Origin: JOPF133 sp052144935
GTDB lineage: Bacteria > Acidobacteriota > Terriglobia > Bryobacterales > Bryobacteraceae
DNA length: 64,000 nucleotides
Assembly: GCA_052144935.1 (NCBI GenBank)
Contig: JBKQPR010000191.1
Span: 8,962 to 72,961, forward strand
Direction of reading: 5' to 3'
Under the pieces are notes generated by a model, which was not told where the DNA came from, did not search any database, and was given only the letters and a program-made list of their open reading frames with translations. Numbering within the stretch: the first letter of the stretch is position 1; the number at the start of each line of letters is the position of its first letter. Shown here piece after piece: positions 9,379 through 18,041 of this stretch. Both the position numbers and the translations under genes were made by a program.

Positions 9379-9889
9379 TGTTTCACGTGAAACACGGCGG
9401 CCTTCGCGGCCTTCGCGGCGCGGCGGCGCGGTGGGGTTCCCGAGCGCCAGCCCCTCGCTGACTTGTTTCACGTGAAACAACGGCAGCCTGGCCTTCGCCG
9501 GGGTTGCAGCGGTGGTGGGATTCCCGAGCACCGCTCCCGCTGACTTGTTTCACGTGAAACAGCGGCGGCTTTCGCCGGGGTGGCAGCGGTGGTGGGATTC
9601 CCGAGCGCCAGCCGCTCCCGCTGGACTTGTTTCACCGTGAAACAGCGGCGGCTTTCGCCGGGGGTGGCAGCCGTGGTGGGATTCCCGAGCACCAGCCGCT
9701 CCCGCTGGACTTGTTTCACGTGAAACAGCGGCGGCTTTCGCCGGGGGTGGCAGCCGTGGGGGGACTCCCGAGCGCCGCCGCCCCGCTGGTTGTTTCACGT
9801 GAAACAACTGCGGTTATCGCCGGACGCGGCAGCCGCGGCGGGATTCGCGAACGCCACCCGCCTCCGCTGGACTTGTTTCACGTGAAACA
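9379..9889. repeat. Tandem array of seven parS-like palindromes (candidate ParB-binding centromere)
   Basis: Seven copies of TGTTTCACGTGAAACA lie at 9379-9394, 9464-9479, 9546-9561, 9628-9644, 9712-9727, 9791-9806 and 9874-9889. Six are exact 16-bp palindromes; the fourth has one extra C in the centre (17 bp). Start-to-start distances are 85, 82, 82, 84, 79 and 83 bp, close to eight helical turns. The sequence between sites is itself repeated, beginning about GCGGCGGCTTTCGCCGGGG and ending GCTCCCGCTGGACT. The palindrome equals the known consensus of bacterial parS, the ParB/Spo0J-binding site. That it is bound by ParB here is inference; no parAB lies in the window. Confidence 0.8.
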
Positions 9890-9976
9890 CCGCGGCTTTG
9901 GCCGGGCATGACGGCTCCGGCGGCCCGCGAGCCCGGACCGGGTTCGCGCGGTAGCATTGATGGAGGCAACGGCATC

Positions 9977-12856
9977 ATGCCACCCACTCGGACAGTGTTT
10001 CTAAGTTCCACCGGCGCGGACTTACGGGAGTCCCGGGAGGCAGCGTTCCTCGCGCTGCAGAAGCTGAGCGACTGGAAGTGCGTCCGGATGGAGGATTTCG
10101 GGGCGCGCGCCTGGGACGTGGACAGCTTCTGCCGCGCGGAAGTGAAGCGGTGCGATCTGTTCGTCGGCATCATCGGGCATCGGTTCGGCGGCGCGCCAAA
10201 GGGGAGCAAAGAGTCTTACACCCAGCGGGAGTATGGGGCCGCTCGCGAGGCGAAGAGGCCGATTCTGCTGTTTCTGGCGCCCGACGATTTTCCGGTCCCG
10301 GCCAACTTATTGGAGCCCATGACGAAGATCAAAGCGCAGTTGGCGTTCCGCGACAGGCTGCGGAATAGCGGCGACCACATCGTCGAGGAAGGATTCAAAA
10401 GCCCGGCCGAGTTGGCGCAGAAGATCGTGACCAGCGTCTATAACTTGGACCGCCGGAAAATGCCGGATGCGGCGAGCCACCTCAACTTCCTTTGGGAAGA
10501 TACGGCGTACATCGATATCCGGGGGCTCCGGATCAGCAATGAAGAGGTACACCGGTTCCGGATCGACGAGTTGTACACGCCCCTCACGACCGTGCTGGCG
10601 CATGAAGAACCGAAGGAGCGCGGTCCCGCGGGGCCCAGGACTGTGCCGTTGCAGCGTGCCCTGGAGAACCGGCGCGTGGTCCTGGTGGGCGATCCGGGCG
10701 CTGGAAAATCGACGTTTCTGCGGCGCATCGCGTTCGCGGCCTGCGAGACGCTTCTGGGGAAGAATCCCCTGGCCGCGGAAATGCTGCCCACAAAGCCGTG
10801 CCCGTTTCCGCTGCTGATTCGGGCGGCCAGCCTGTCCAATCACATTCTGCAAAACAAGCGGACCGCCGGATGTCCGGCCGACGCGGACAATCCGGAGTGG
10901 CTGATCCACCACCTGGAGGCGGAGGCGCAAGAAAAGAATCGCACCCTCGACGCAGCCTTCTTCCGCGAGCAACTGGACGGGGGCTGTCTCCTGCTGCTGG
11001 ACGGGTTGGACGAGGCGGCGGACCGGACGGACCGCAAGGCCATGGCCCGGCTGCTGGAACTCACGGCGCGGGCCTACCAGAAGACACAGGTAGTGGCGAC
11101 CAGCAGACCTCCGGCCTACGGCGGCGAAACCGTGATCCCCGGATTCACGACCATCCAGATTGGGCCGCTGGAAGACGACGCGGTGGATGCGTTCGTGGGG
11201 AAGTGGTGCCGCGCGTTGTATCGGGATGAAGGGAAAGCGGGCGAGCACCAGGCGGAGTTGCTGGACGCGATCCGGAGCAAGCCGGAGATTCAGGATATGG
11301 CAGCGAACCCGGTGATGCTGACGGCCATCGCAGCCCTGCATTGGAACCGCACGCGGCTACCGGATCAGCGCACCGAACTCTATGACTCCATCCTGACCTG
11401 GTTGGCGCAGGCGCGCGAGGAGACGAGGAGGGAGAAAGCACGGATGCCCGCGGTGCAGTGCCTGGGACTCATGGAGCCACCTGGCGTACACCATGCAAAG
11501 CGCTGCCAAGGGGAAGCAGGTGGAGATCACGCGTCACGCGGCGGCCCGCGTGTTGGCGCCCCGTTTCCGCGAAGTGCCGGAGGAGGAGCGGGCGGCGGCG
11601 GCCGAGCGGTTCCTGGAGGAGGAGGAAACCGATAGCGGGATTCTGGTGAGCCGGGGCAACATGCTGCGCTATTGGCACCTGACCTTCCAGGAGTACCTGG
11701 CCGCCAAGGCGCTGGTCTGGCGGGATGACGACCGGCGGCGGTTGCTGTTCCAGGAGGGCAAGCTCTATCTGCCGGAGTGGCGTGAAACCGTGCTGCTGTT
11801 GGCCGGCGTGTTGTGCAAGCAGGATCCCGAACGCGTCGATGCTTTTCTCAAAGAAATGTTAGACCACTTGGGGGCGAAGGCCACTCTCAAAGAGCGGGCG
11901 CGATCGTCGGGTTGGTGGGGTGGATTCTTCAGGACCTCAAGAGTTGGAACTACCGCATCGCCGACGTACGGTATCGCGAGAATCTGGACCGTTCGCCGGC
12001 GATCTTCGAGACTGGAGCGGCCCGACAGATCGACTTCGCGACGCGGTTGGAAGCGGCGGAGGCATTGGGTCAGGCGGGGGATCCGCGGTTGGACCCGGAC
12101 AAGGACAATTGGGTCAAAGTGGAGGGCGGACCGTTCTGGATGGGAGCGCAGAATGAGGATGCCGGAGGAAGGAACTACGACGAGCGCGCATGGGGTAACC
12201 AGTCGCCCGTAAAGCGCGTGACCGTGCAGGCATTTTGTCTGGGACGTTATCCGGTAACGGTTTTCGAGTACGAGCGTTTTGTGAAAGCCGGTGGTTACCG
12301 GAGGAAGGAGCCTTGGACGGCCGTTGGTCACGAGCGGTTCGCGGAGCCGGATAACTGGCGGCGGCAGCTTGAGCACCCGAACCGGCCTGTGGTGGGCGTG
12401 AGCTGGCACGAAGCGGCGGCGTATTGCCAATGGGCGCCGGAGGACGGCTGCCCACTGAATCAGAGTGGAAATGCGCGGCGCGATGCGGCAGAGAGGGTGT
12501 TCGCTGTCCGTGGGGGGAATGAGGAACCCGACGAACATCGCGCGAATTTCGTGCCGGGTGGCGGGCCAGGGTACCCGACGCCAGTTGGCCTTTATCCCGG
12601 AGGCGCGACGCCGAGCGCAATTGATGACCTCGCGGGCAACGTCCATGAATGGGTGCAGGACGGGCATGGCAAATATTCCGAAACGGAGGCCAAGAATCCG
12701 AGGGGTCCGGAAGAGGGGAAGCGGAAAATGTTGCGCGGCGGGGCCAGGGTCAACCCCGCTAGACTCCTCCGCGTTTCGGATCGCGCCAGTGGCGGCCCGG
12801 AGGCCCGCGACATCGACCTGGGTTTTCGTTGCGCCCGCGACGTCGACTCAAACTGA
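9977..12856 (+). pseudogene. Broken STAND gene: DUF4062 - NACHT ATPase - FGE-sulfatase-like domain
   Basis: Start ATG 9977 follows GGAGG. Residues 1-~110 form a DUF4062 domain (RTVFLSSTGADLRESREAAF; LFVGIIGHRFGG). A NACHT NTPase follows with Walker A GDPGAGKST and Walker B LLLLDGLDEAAD, then a helical arm (MLRYWHLTFQEYLAAKAL). The last third is a formylglycine-generating-enzyme-like domain (VKVEGGPFWMGAQNEDAGG; DDLAGNVHEWVQDG; RGGARVNPARLLR; GFRCAR). The frame changes near 11465-11480 and near 11905-11920, and a third segment, about 12440-12515, is readable only in another frame (RLPTESEWKCAARCGREGV), so two compensating indels flank it. Intact relatives of this architecture are signalling or anti-phage STAND proteins. 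As sequenced the gene cannot make the full product. Confidence 0.75.
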
Positions 12857-12982
12857 CCCGTCAGCGCCGCCAGCGCCGCGTCGCCGGAATCCGTCCAGGT
12901 CCCCGGCCGCGTTGATGTGGCGCGTTTGCGGCGCCCCGTCAGCGGGCGCCACAAATCCTATTCCCGCCCCTGGAACGGCAAA

Positions 12983-13053
12983 TTTGGGGGAATCCCCCAA
13001 AGGTTTTGTTGAAACCAAAGGACTTGGAAATTAATTTGGGGGATTCCCCCAAA
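12983..13053. terminator. Pair of hairpins between convergent genes
   Basis: Two nearly identical 19-bp palindromes (TTTGGGGGAATCCCCCAAA at 12983-13001 and its variant at 13035-13053) flank a third small inverted repeat (GGTTT...AAACC, 13002-13016). They sit between the plus-strand STAND pseudogene and the minus-strand DinB gene and probably terminate transcription from both sides. Confidence 0.55.
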
Positions 13054-13063
13054 AAATCGCCCC

Positions 13064-13546
13064 CTATTCCGCCTGCCGCGCGATGCTTTCCAGTTGCCCA
13101 ATGTGATTGAGGTCGTGCCCGGCCATGGTCTCGACCACGGTTTGAAAAGTCATATCGCCGCGCTCCGGGTGGCTCACCACCTTGCTCCACGCCTCGGCCG
13201 GTGCGGCTTCCAGCAGCGCCAGGTTCCAGTGCCGCAGCGAGGTGAACGCATCCAGAGCCGCTTGCGCGCCGAGCGCCGAATAGGGCTTGGCCCACGCCTC
13301 CTGGTCGAAGGGCTGGATCACGTGGCGCGGCTCGGCCAGCGCCTGGCGCAGGCGGAAGGCGAAGGCCACCTCGCAATCGGCCAGGTGGCAGAGGATCTCT
13401 CTCGCCCGCCATTTTCCCGGAGCGGTGCTGCGCTCCAGGCCCTCGGCGCCGAGTTGTTCCGCGAGGCCGGCCAATCGCGCGGGTGTCGCGGCGATGGTCT
13501 GGCGCACGTCGCGGTCGCCCAGAAATTTCGCGTAAGGATTGGTCAT
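13064..13546 (-). CDS. DinB-family protein
   Basis: 160 residues, the usual size of DinB-superfamily four-helix proteins. The putative metal-binding histidines are present: CHLADCE near residue 55 and GHDLNHIGQLE near the C-terminus. The family includes damage-inducible proteins and bacillithiol/mycothiol-dependent transferases; the substrate here cannot be read from sequence. It is monocistronic, convergent with the STAND pseudogene and followed upstream by a dispersed repeat. Confidence 0.85.
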   Translation of the reverse strand: MTNPYAKFLGDRDVRQTIAATPARLAGLAEQLGAEGLERSTAPGKWRAREILCHLADCEVAFAFRLRQALAEPRHVIQPFDQEAWAKPYSALGAQAALDAFTSLRHWNLALLEAAPAEAWSKVVSHPERGDMTFQTVVETMAGHDLNHIGQLESIARQAE

Positions 13547-13580
13547 GAAGCCATTGTAGCGGCTGTCAAAAGAATCGGTT

Positions 13581-13662
13581 GGCAGGCGGGGTGCCCTCGG
13601 GGCCCGCCTGCCCCACCCCCTTGAGGAGCAAGGTGGGACAGGCGCTTTCGCCTGTCAACCCC
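13581..13662. repeat. Dispersed GC-rich hairpin repeat, family B copy 1
   Basis: It contains GTGCCCTCGGGGCCCGCCTG and the hairpin GGGACAGGCGCTTTCGCCTG; a second copy is at 40580-40660 and a related hairpin at 30812-30842. Such intergenic elements look like REP sequences. Confidence 0.5.
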
Positions 13663-13699
13663 GGAGATCTGAGCGCCTAGCAGCCGCCCAAAAACTATT

Positions 13700-14647
13700 T
13701 CACATTTGCGGCGAGATGGTGTAGTTCCATTTTGGCAGAACACGTTTCTGACGAATGGAGAGTTGGCTGAGTTCCGCTTTTGAGGGCTTGACGCCAGTCG
13801 GGTAATAGGTGGTATCGAGTTGTGCAGTCACTTTCAATCCGGTAGTGGTTGTGGTGGTGCGGATGAACTTGAGGGCTTTTTCATAACTGTCCAGAGGCTC
13901 GGCGGCCCAGTTCCTGCTGATCTGGCTGAACAAGCGGTGCTCGATGGGATTCCATTTGGAGGCGCCCGAAGGGTAGTGCGAAACGGTGACGAATAATCCC
14001 AGGCCGTCGCACAGTTGACGTTGAATCTGTTGCTTCCAGGCGCCACGCTGTGCCCCATTGCTACCGCCCGTATCGGCCAGGATGAGGATATGGCTGGATC
14101 GCGGGTAGCGCTTGCGGCCTTCCTGTAGCCACCACTTGCGGAGGCAGGTGACGGCGAAGGCGGATGTTTCGTGGGAAGTTCCCAGGAAAATCGAGCCGCG
14201 GTTGGCCTGAGTATCGTAGATGCCATACGGAATGCCGATGCCTTTGGCTGTGGAACGGAAGTCGTGATCGTTGACGTCTGTGGAGGTTCGCGCCCATTTG
14301 GCACCGGGGTTCTTAAAGTTACCAATCAACTCCCTCTTTTTGGCATCCACGCTCAGAACCGGATCGCCGCGCTTCTCGAACTGATCGCGCTGCCGACAGA
14401 GATAGCGAAACTGGCGGTCTCGGTCGGAAGTGGAACCGGCGGAAACGGTCTTGCGGTTGGTGCGCAGGGAATACTTCATCTGCCGCAGCAGCCTTCCTAC
14501 AGTGTTGCGGCCGACCGCGATGCCCAATCGCCCGAGTTGCCGGGCGATCTTGTCGGTCGTCTTCCTGGTCCACTTCAGCCCACTGATAGGGTCGCCGGCC
14601 GTTTCCCTTTCCATCAACTTGTGGATAGCATCGATCACCGTCGGCGT
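13700..14647 (-). CDS. ISAzo13-family transposase, catalytic part (frame B)
   Basis: About 315 residues. In this frame the sequence continues directly from the A8 run as KKTPTVIDAIHKLMERETAG, then ISGLKWTRKTTDKIARQLG. The DDE-type core of the ISAzo13/Rhodopirellula family is present: VLSVDAKKRELIGNFKNPG, ILADTGGSNGAQ, and HYPSGASKWNPIEHRLFSQI. There is no ribosome-binding site for independent expression, so it is probably made as a fusion with frame A by slippage at 14647-14654. All catalytic blocks look intact. Confidence 0.8.
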   Translation of the reverse strand, partial: TPTVIDAIHKLMERETAGDPISGLKWTRKTTDKIARQLGRLGIAVGRNTVGRLLRQMKYSLRTNRKTVSAGSTSDRDRQFRYLCRQRDQFEKRGDPVLSVDAKKRELIGNFKNPGAKWARTSTDVNDHDFRSTAKGIGIPYGIYDTQANRGSIFLGTSHETSAFAVTCLRKWWLQEGRKRYPRSSHILILADTGGSNGAQRGAWKQQIQRQLCDGLGLFVTVSHYPSGASKWNPIEHRLFSQISRNWAAEPLDSYEKALKFIRTTTTTTGLKVTAQLDTTYYPTGVKPSKAELSQLSIRQKRVLPKWNYTISPQM

Positions 14648-15393
14648 TTTTTTTCCGTCGGCTTGCGCCCTCCACCCACGGCCCGCACTCGACCCGCCTC
14701 CACATCCTGGGCCAGCAGTTGCCGTCGTCCTTTGGCCACAGTGTGTGGGTCCAGACCGAGAAGTTCGGCGATCTGGCGATCACCACCCAACTGGAGCGAT
14801 TCCAGGCCGGCGTACAAACGCCGCTGTTGTTCGTCGAGCAAGCTGGCAAACAGGATAATCGCCGCCCGGACTTCGTCGGGAACATGGCCGGACGGGATGC
14901 CCACAGACGCGGCGGCGGCCTGATCCAGCAGCGCTTGCCGTGCCCGCAACTGTTGCTGCCTCGTTCGAGAATTGTCGGCGCAGTACAGATATAAGCCGGA
15001 GACGGTCTGGCGGAAGATCCGGCCTTGCGCGACCAAGTGCAACAGGGGCTCTTTGACTGGCACGTGGAGGAGGCCTTCCAGTTCGGAAGCGAAATAGCCG
15101 GCCTGGGACTGCGTGACGCAGTCCTCCGCAGTCGCCACCAGGGTACCGTGACGGGAGAACCAGACCGAGTCGAACGACCACAAGCCCTGCTCATCGAAGC
15201 TGGCAATCTCGTCGAGCGTGTAGAAGGAGCCCCGATGGGAGTAGCTGGTACGGTAGGAAAGCTCCTTCAGCTTACGGAAAACGGTGATATCGGCCTCAGT
15301 GCCCAACAACTGCTTCAATTGCGGCAAGGTGGCGATGCGGTTTCTGCGCAGAAACTGGCGAAGCACGTTCGCGGAAAAGACTGTGGGGCGCAT
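14635..15393 (-). CDS. ISAzo13-family transposase N-terminal part with added winged-helix-like domain (frame A)
   Basis: I chose the ATG at 15393 (MRPTVFSANVLRQFLRRNRI). The first ~160 residues (LPQLKQLLGTEADITVFRKL; SFYTLDEIASFDEQGLWSFD; LHLVAQGRIFRQTVSGLYLY) look like a winged-helix module that I do not expect in ordinary ISAzo13 transposases. The last ~75 residues are the family's HTH region (DEQQRRLYAGLESLQLGGDR; AVGGGRKPTEKK), ending RRR and a stop. An A8 tract (T8 on the plus strand, 14647-14654) at TEKK would place the ribosome or polymerase in the catalytic frame. Alone, frame A could act as a DNA-binding regulator. Confidence 0.75.
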   Translation of the reverse strand: MRPTVFSANVLRQFLRRNRIATLPQLKQLLGTEADITVFRKLKELSYRTSYSHRGSFYTLDEIASFDEQGLWSFDSVWFSRHGTLVATAEDCVTQSQAGYFASELEGLLHVPVKEPLLHLVAQGRIFRQTVSGLYLYCADNSRTRQQQLRARQALLDQAAAASVGIPSGHVPDEVRAAIILFASLLDEQQRRLYAGLESLQLGGDRQIAELLGLDPHTVAKGRRQLLAQDVEAGRVRAVGGGRKPTEKKRRR

Positions 15394-15450
15394 AATGCTA
15401 TAGTTCCTCCTTACTGGTGATCGCACACGAAGAACTATAGCATAATGCGC
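15388..15450. promoter_or_regulatory. Inverted repeat over the transposase start codon (candidate operator)
   Basis: GCGCATAATGCTATAGTTC at 15388-15406 and its inverse at 15432-15450 match in 18 of 19 positions, separated by 25 bp. One arm covers the ATG of the transposase. This could be an autoregulatory operator for the winged-helix domain, or an RNA hairpin hiding the start. Confidence 0.5.
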
Positions 15451-15599
15451 AGGCCTCTTCGATGGCGAGACGAAGTGGCTCCTGCTACCTGTTTACCAAT
15501 GCATTCTGGTCTCTTTCAGGATTCCAGCATATGGTCGGACAGGAACTTATTATGATTCCAATCTGCTTGTCGAATGTTGTTTTATTGTTGGGCGGCCGC

Positions 15600-15759
15600 A
15601 AAGCGGGACGGGGCGCACTTTTCCGGCACTCCCGGCTACCGCAACCTCCGTGGCCAGTACGATAAGCTTGTGGGCATCGAGATGTTCGAAGCCGTGGGAC
15701 AAACCATCATGATCGGCCAACCGTCCTTCCCGGCCCACCAACCGGAGGCCGGCCAATGA
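15600..15759 (+). pseudogene. 3' fragment of an unidentified gene truncated at the IS end
   Basis: The frame reads AHFSGTPGYRNLRGQYDKLV then GIEMFEAVGQTIMIGQP and stops in the ATGA overlap with the next gene. It looks like coding sequence, and the tight overlap is typical of an operon, but its 5' part is lost at the right end of the insertion sequence. I do not recognise the family. Confidence 0.4.
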
Positions 15760-16235
15760 AAGGGTTCCACACCTTGCGGCGCCGGCAGTGGATCCCCCGC
15801 TCACTCGACGAGGTCTTCGCATTCTTTTCCGACGCTCGCAACCTGGCGGCGATCACCCCGCCGTGGCTTGGGTTTCGCATGCTCACGCCCGGTCCGAGCC
15901 AGATGGGGGCCGGCACAAAGTTGCGGTATCGCCTGAGCTGGCACGGCGTGCCGGTAAGTTGGACGACCGAGATCCGGCGCTGGGAGCCGCCGTTTCGCTT
16001 CATCGATGTGCAGTTGAACGGCCCGTACCGGCTCTGGCACCACACCCATCGATTCGAAGCCCACAACGGTGGCACGCGAATGACCGACGTCGTCCGATAC
16101 CGCCTTCCGTTTGGAATCGCCGGCCGGGCAGTCCATGCCCTCAAAGTGCGGCATGACCTCGCACGGGTTTTCGATTATCGGTCTCAGCGCATCGGCGAAC
16201 TGTTCGCCGGCCCCAAGCAGGCGGAGGCACAGTGA
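15756..16235 (+). CDS. SRPBCC-superfamily (polyketide cyclase/START-like) protein
   Basis: 159 residues, the typical single-domain SRPBCC length. The pattern RRRQWIPRSLDEVFAFFSDA..L..ITPPWLGF, a central RLSWHGVPVSWTTEIRRWEP and a C-terminal VFDYRSQRIGELF helix are characteristic of the ligand-binding fold (COG4276-like). The ligand is unknown. The start overlaps the stop of the truncated gene upstream (ATGA), so it was the second gene of an operon before the insertion. Confidence 0.8.
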   Translation: MKGFHTLRRRQWIPRSLDEVFAFFSDARNLAAITPPWLGFRMLTPGPSQMGAGTKLRYRLSWHGVPVSWTTEIRRWEPPFRFIDVQLNGPYRLWHHTHRFEAHNGGTRMTDVVRYRLPFGIAGRAVHALKVRHDLARVFDYRSQRIGELFAGPKQAEAQ

Positions 16236-16278
16236 CGGGCATGAGCGGAGATCCCGCCGCTCCCGTTGCCACCTTTCC

Positions 16279-17439
16279 TTACAGCACCTGCGGCCCTTCG
16301 CTCAGCTTAATCCTGACGCGCTCGTTTCGTCCGCCCCGGTAGAGCGTCACCTCCAGCAGGTCTCCGGCGCGCTTGTGTGAAAGGGCCCGCGTGAGCGACT
16401 CGTTGCCATCCACCTGCCGGCCTTCGATGGCGGTGATGAAATCGCCGCCGATCCGGAGCGGATAGTTGCCCACCACCACCGTACGGCTGGGTCCGTGGAG
16501 GCCGAATTCCTCGGCGGCCGAACCCGGATCGACTTGCTGGATCAGCAGGCCGCCCTGCGAGGGCAGGTGCAGCGCCTCGGCCAAGTCGCCGGAAATGAAG
16601 ATCGTCCGGATTCCCAAAGGAGCCAGCCGCGAGACGTGCCCGCGCTGCTGGAATTCCTCGAGCATGCTCTTGGCGCGGTTGATGGGCATCGCGAAGCCCA
16701 GTCCGATGTTGCCCTGCTCGCCGTAGATGGCCGTGTTGATGCCGATCACGTTTCCGTGCGAATCCAGCAGCGGGCCGCCGCTGTTGCCCGGATTGATGGC
16801 CGCATCGGTCTGGATCATGCTCTCCAACTGGCGCGACTCTTCGGTTTGAATGCTGCGCCCCAGCGAACTGACAATCCCCGTTGTGAGCGTGCCCTCGAAG
16901 CCGAACGGATTACCGATGGCCAGCACCTTCTGCCCCACTACCAGACCGTCGGAATCGCCCAGACGGAGGGCCGGCAGTTTGCGCCCGGCGTCGATCTTGA
17001 TGAGCGCCAGATCGTTGCGCGGATCGGTCCCCCGAATGGTGGCCTTGAAGGTCTTCTTGTCCGCCAGCGTCACGGTCAACTGGGTGGCGCCGTTCACCAC
17101 GTGGTTATTGGTGAGTATTTCGCCGTCGGAATTGAGGATGAAGCCCGAGCCGGCGCCCTCCACGGGATAGAGCTGGAAGAACCAGTCCTCACGGAAAGCC
17201 TTCGAAGTGATGTTCACGGTGGCTTCGCGGGCGCTGCGGTAGATATCGATGTTGTTCTGCTCGTCCGCCGTGTACCCGCCATTCGATGCGGCGGGCGATG
17301 CGGCGGCGGCAGGCTCGCTCCACATGCGCCCCGCGGTGCGCATCGGCCGCAACACGGCGACCCAATGTCCCGCCGACGTGACGTAGAGAAAACCGGCCAC
17401 CATAACGGCGGCCCACAAGAAAGGCCGAAAAGCTCTCAT
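16279..17439 (-). CDS. HtrA/DegP-type periplasmic serine protease with PDZ domain
   Basis: 386 residues. One N-terminal membrane anchor (FLWAAVMVAGFLYV) is followed by a trypsin-like domain with the full triad: His in LTNNHVV, Asp in RNDLALIKI and Ser in NPGNSGGPLL. A single PDZ domain occupies about residues 270-375 (PSQGGLLIQQVDPGSAAEEF; GGDFITAIEGRQVDG). It degrades or refolds damaged envelope proteins, like DegS/DegQ. The start overlaps the coaE stop (ATGA), so it is the last gene of folD-coaE-htrA. Confidence 0.95.
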   Translation of the reverse strand: MRAFRPFLWAAVMVAGFLYVTSAGHWVAVLRPMRTAGRMWSEPAAAASPAASNGGYTADEQNNIDIYRSAREATVNITSKAFREDWFFQLYPVEGAGSGFILNSDGEILTNNHVVNGATQLTVTLADKKTFKATIRGTDPRNDLALIKIDAGRKLPALRLGDSDGLVVGQKVLAIGNPFGFEGTLTTGIVSSLGRSIQTEESRQLESMIQTDAAINPGNSGGPLLDSHGNVIGINTAIYGEQGNIGLGFAMPINRAKSMLEEFQQRGHVSRLAPLGIRTIFISGDLAEALHLPSQGGLLIQQVDPGSAAEEFGLHGPSRTVVVGNYPLRIGGDFITAIEGRQVDGNESLTRALSHKRAGDLLEVTLYRGGRNERVRIKLSEGPQVL

Positions 17440-18041
17440 GATTCGATTCTCCGTAATGCTTCGTACACGGCCCGGGTCTGCCGCAGTGTGTCTTCCTTTT
17501 CCCCCGATGTGTCTACGACGAAATCCGCGAACTTTCGTTTCTCAGCCAGGGGCATCTGGTTGCTCAGGCGTGCGCGCACGTCCGCCAGGTTGGCGCCTTC
17601 GCGGCGCATGGCCCGCTCCACCTGGCACTCTTCCTCGCACACTACCAGTATGATACGGTCGAAGCGCTTGTGACTGCCGGTCTCGATCAGGATGGCGGCT
17701 TCCAACACCGCGATGCCGTGGGGATCGCGCGCAGCAAACTCGGCCAGCAATCGCTCTTCGCGGCGCATCACCGGGGGATGCACCAGGCTGTTGAGGCGCG
17801 CCAGGCGGTCGGGCGAACCGAACACCTCGGCCGCCAGCGCGCGCCGGTCAATGGCGCCCTGGGCGCTGAGTATGGCGCCGCCGAACTCCTCCACCACCTG
17901 CTGGTAGGCCTCCCCGCCAGGGGCCAGCACTTCGTGGCCTAGCAGATCGGCCTGGATCAGGAGGCACCCGTAGCTGGCCAATGCCTCTCCCACAAACGTC
18001 TTGCCGGAAGCCAGGCCGCCGGTCAGCCCCACCTTCAGCAT
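17436..18041 (-). CDS. coaE: Dephospho-CoA kinase
   Basis: 201 residues, the normal size. It phosphorylates the 3'-OH of dephospho-CoA ribose, the last step of CoA synthesis in the cytosol. The P-loop GLTGGLASGKT is at the N-terminus, followed by the QADLLGHEVL acceptor-binding block, the lid segment (HPPVMRREERLL), and a C-terminal helix. It sits between folD (7-bp overlap) and the protease gene (4-bp overlap). Confidence 0.95.
   Translation of the reverse strand: MLKVGLTGGLASGKTFVGEALASYGCLLIQADLLGHEVLAPGGEAYQQVVEEFGGAILSAQGAIDRRALAAEVFGSPDRLARLNSLVHPPVMRREERLLAEFAARDPHGIAVLEAAILIETGSHKRFDRIILVVCEEECQVERAMRREGANLADVRARLSNQMPLAEKRKFADFVVDTSGEKEDTLRQTRAVYEALRRIES

Larger units (their letters stand above)
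13680..15599 (-). mobile_element. ISAzo13-type insertion sequence
   Basis: The two transposase frames lie between imperfect terminal inverted repeats: GCAGCCGCCCAA at 13680-13691 and its inverse at 15588-15599, 11 of 12 matching. The ~1.9-kb length is larger than usual for the family because of an N-terminal extension of the transposase. No clear target duplication is visible. The sequence just outside the right end is the 3' part of a gene whose 5' part is missing. Confidence 0.65.

Noticed and set aside
9379..9910. CRISPR array suggested by seven regularly spaced repeats
   Set aside because: The repeated 16-mer is a perfect palindrome, the spacers are homologous to each other rather than unique, and no cas genes are near.
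9468..9911. Open frames on both strands inside the palindrome array
   Set aside because: They arise from the repeat period and have no ribosome-binding sites or family resemblance.
14610..14630. DnaA-box-like TTGTGGATA next to the parS-like array as evidence of an origin
   Set aside because: A single match inside the insertion sequence; no cluster of boxes, no AT-rich unwinding region, no dnaA/dnaN nearby.
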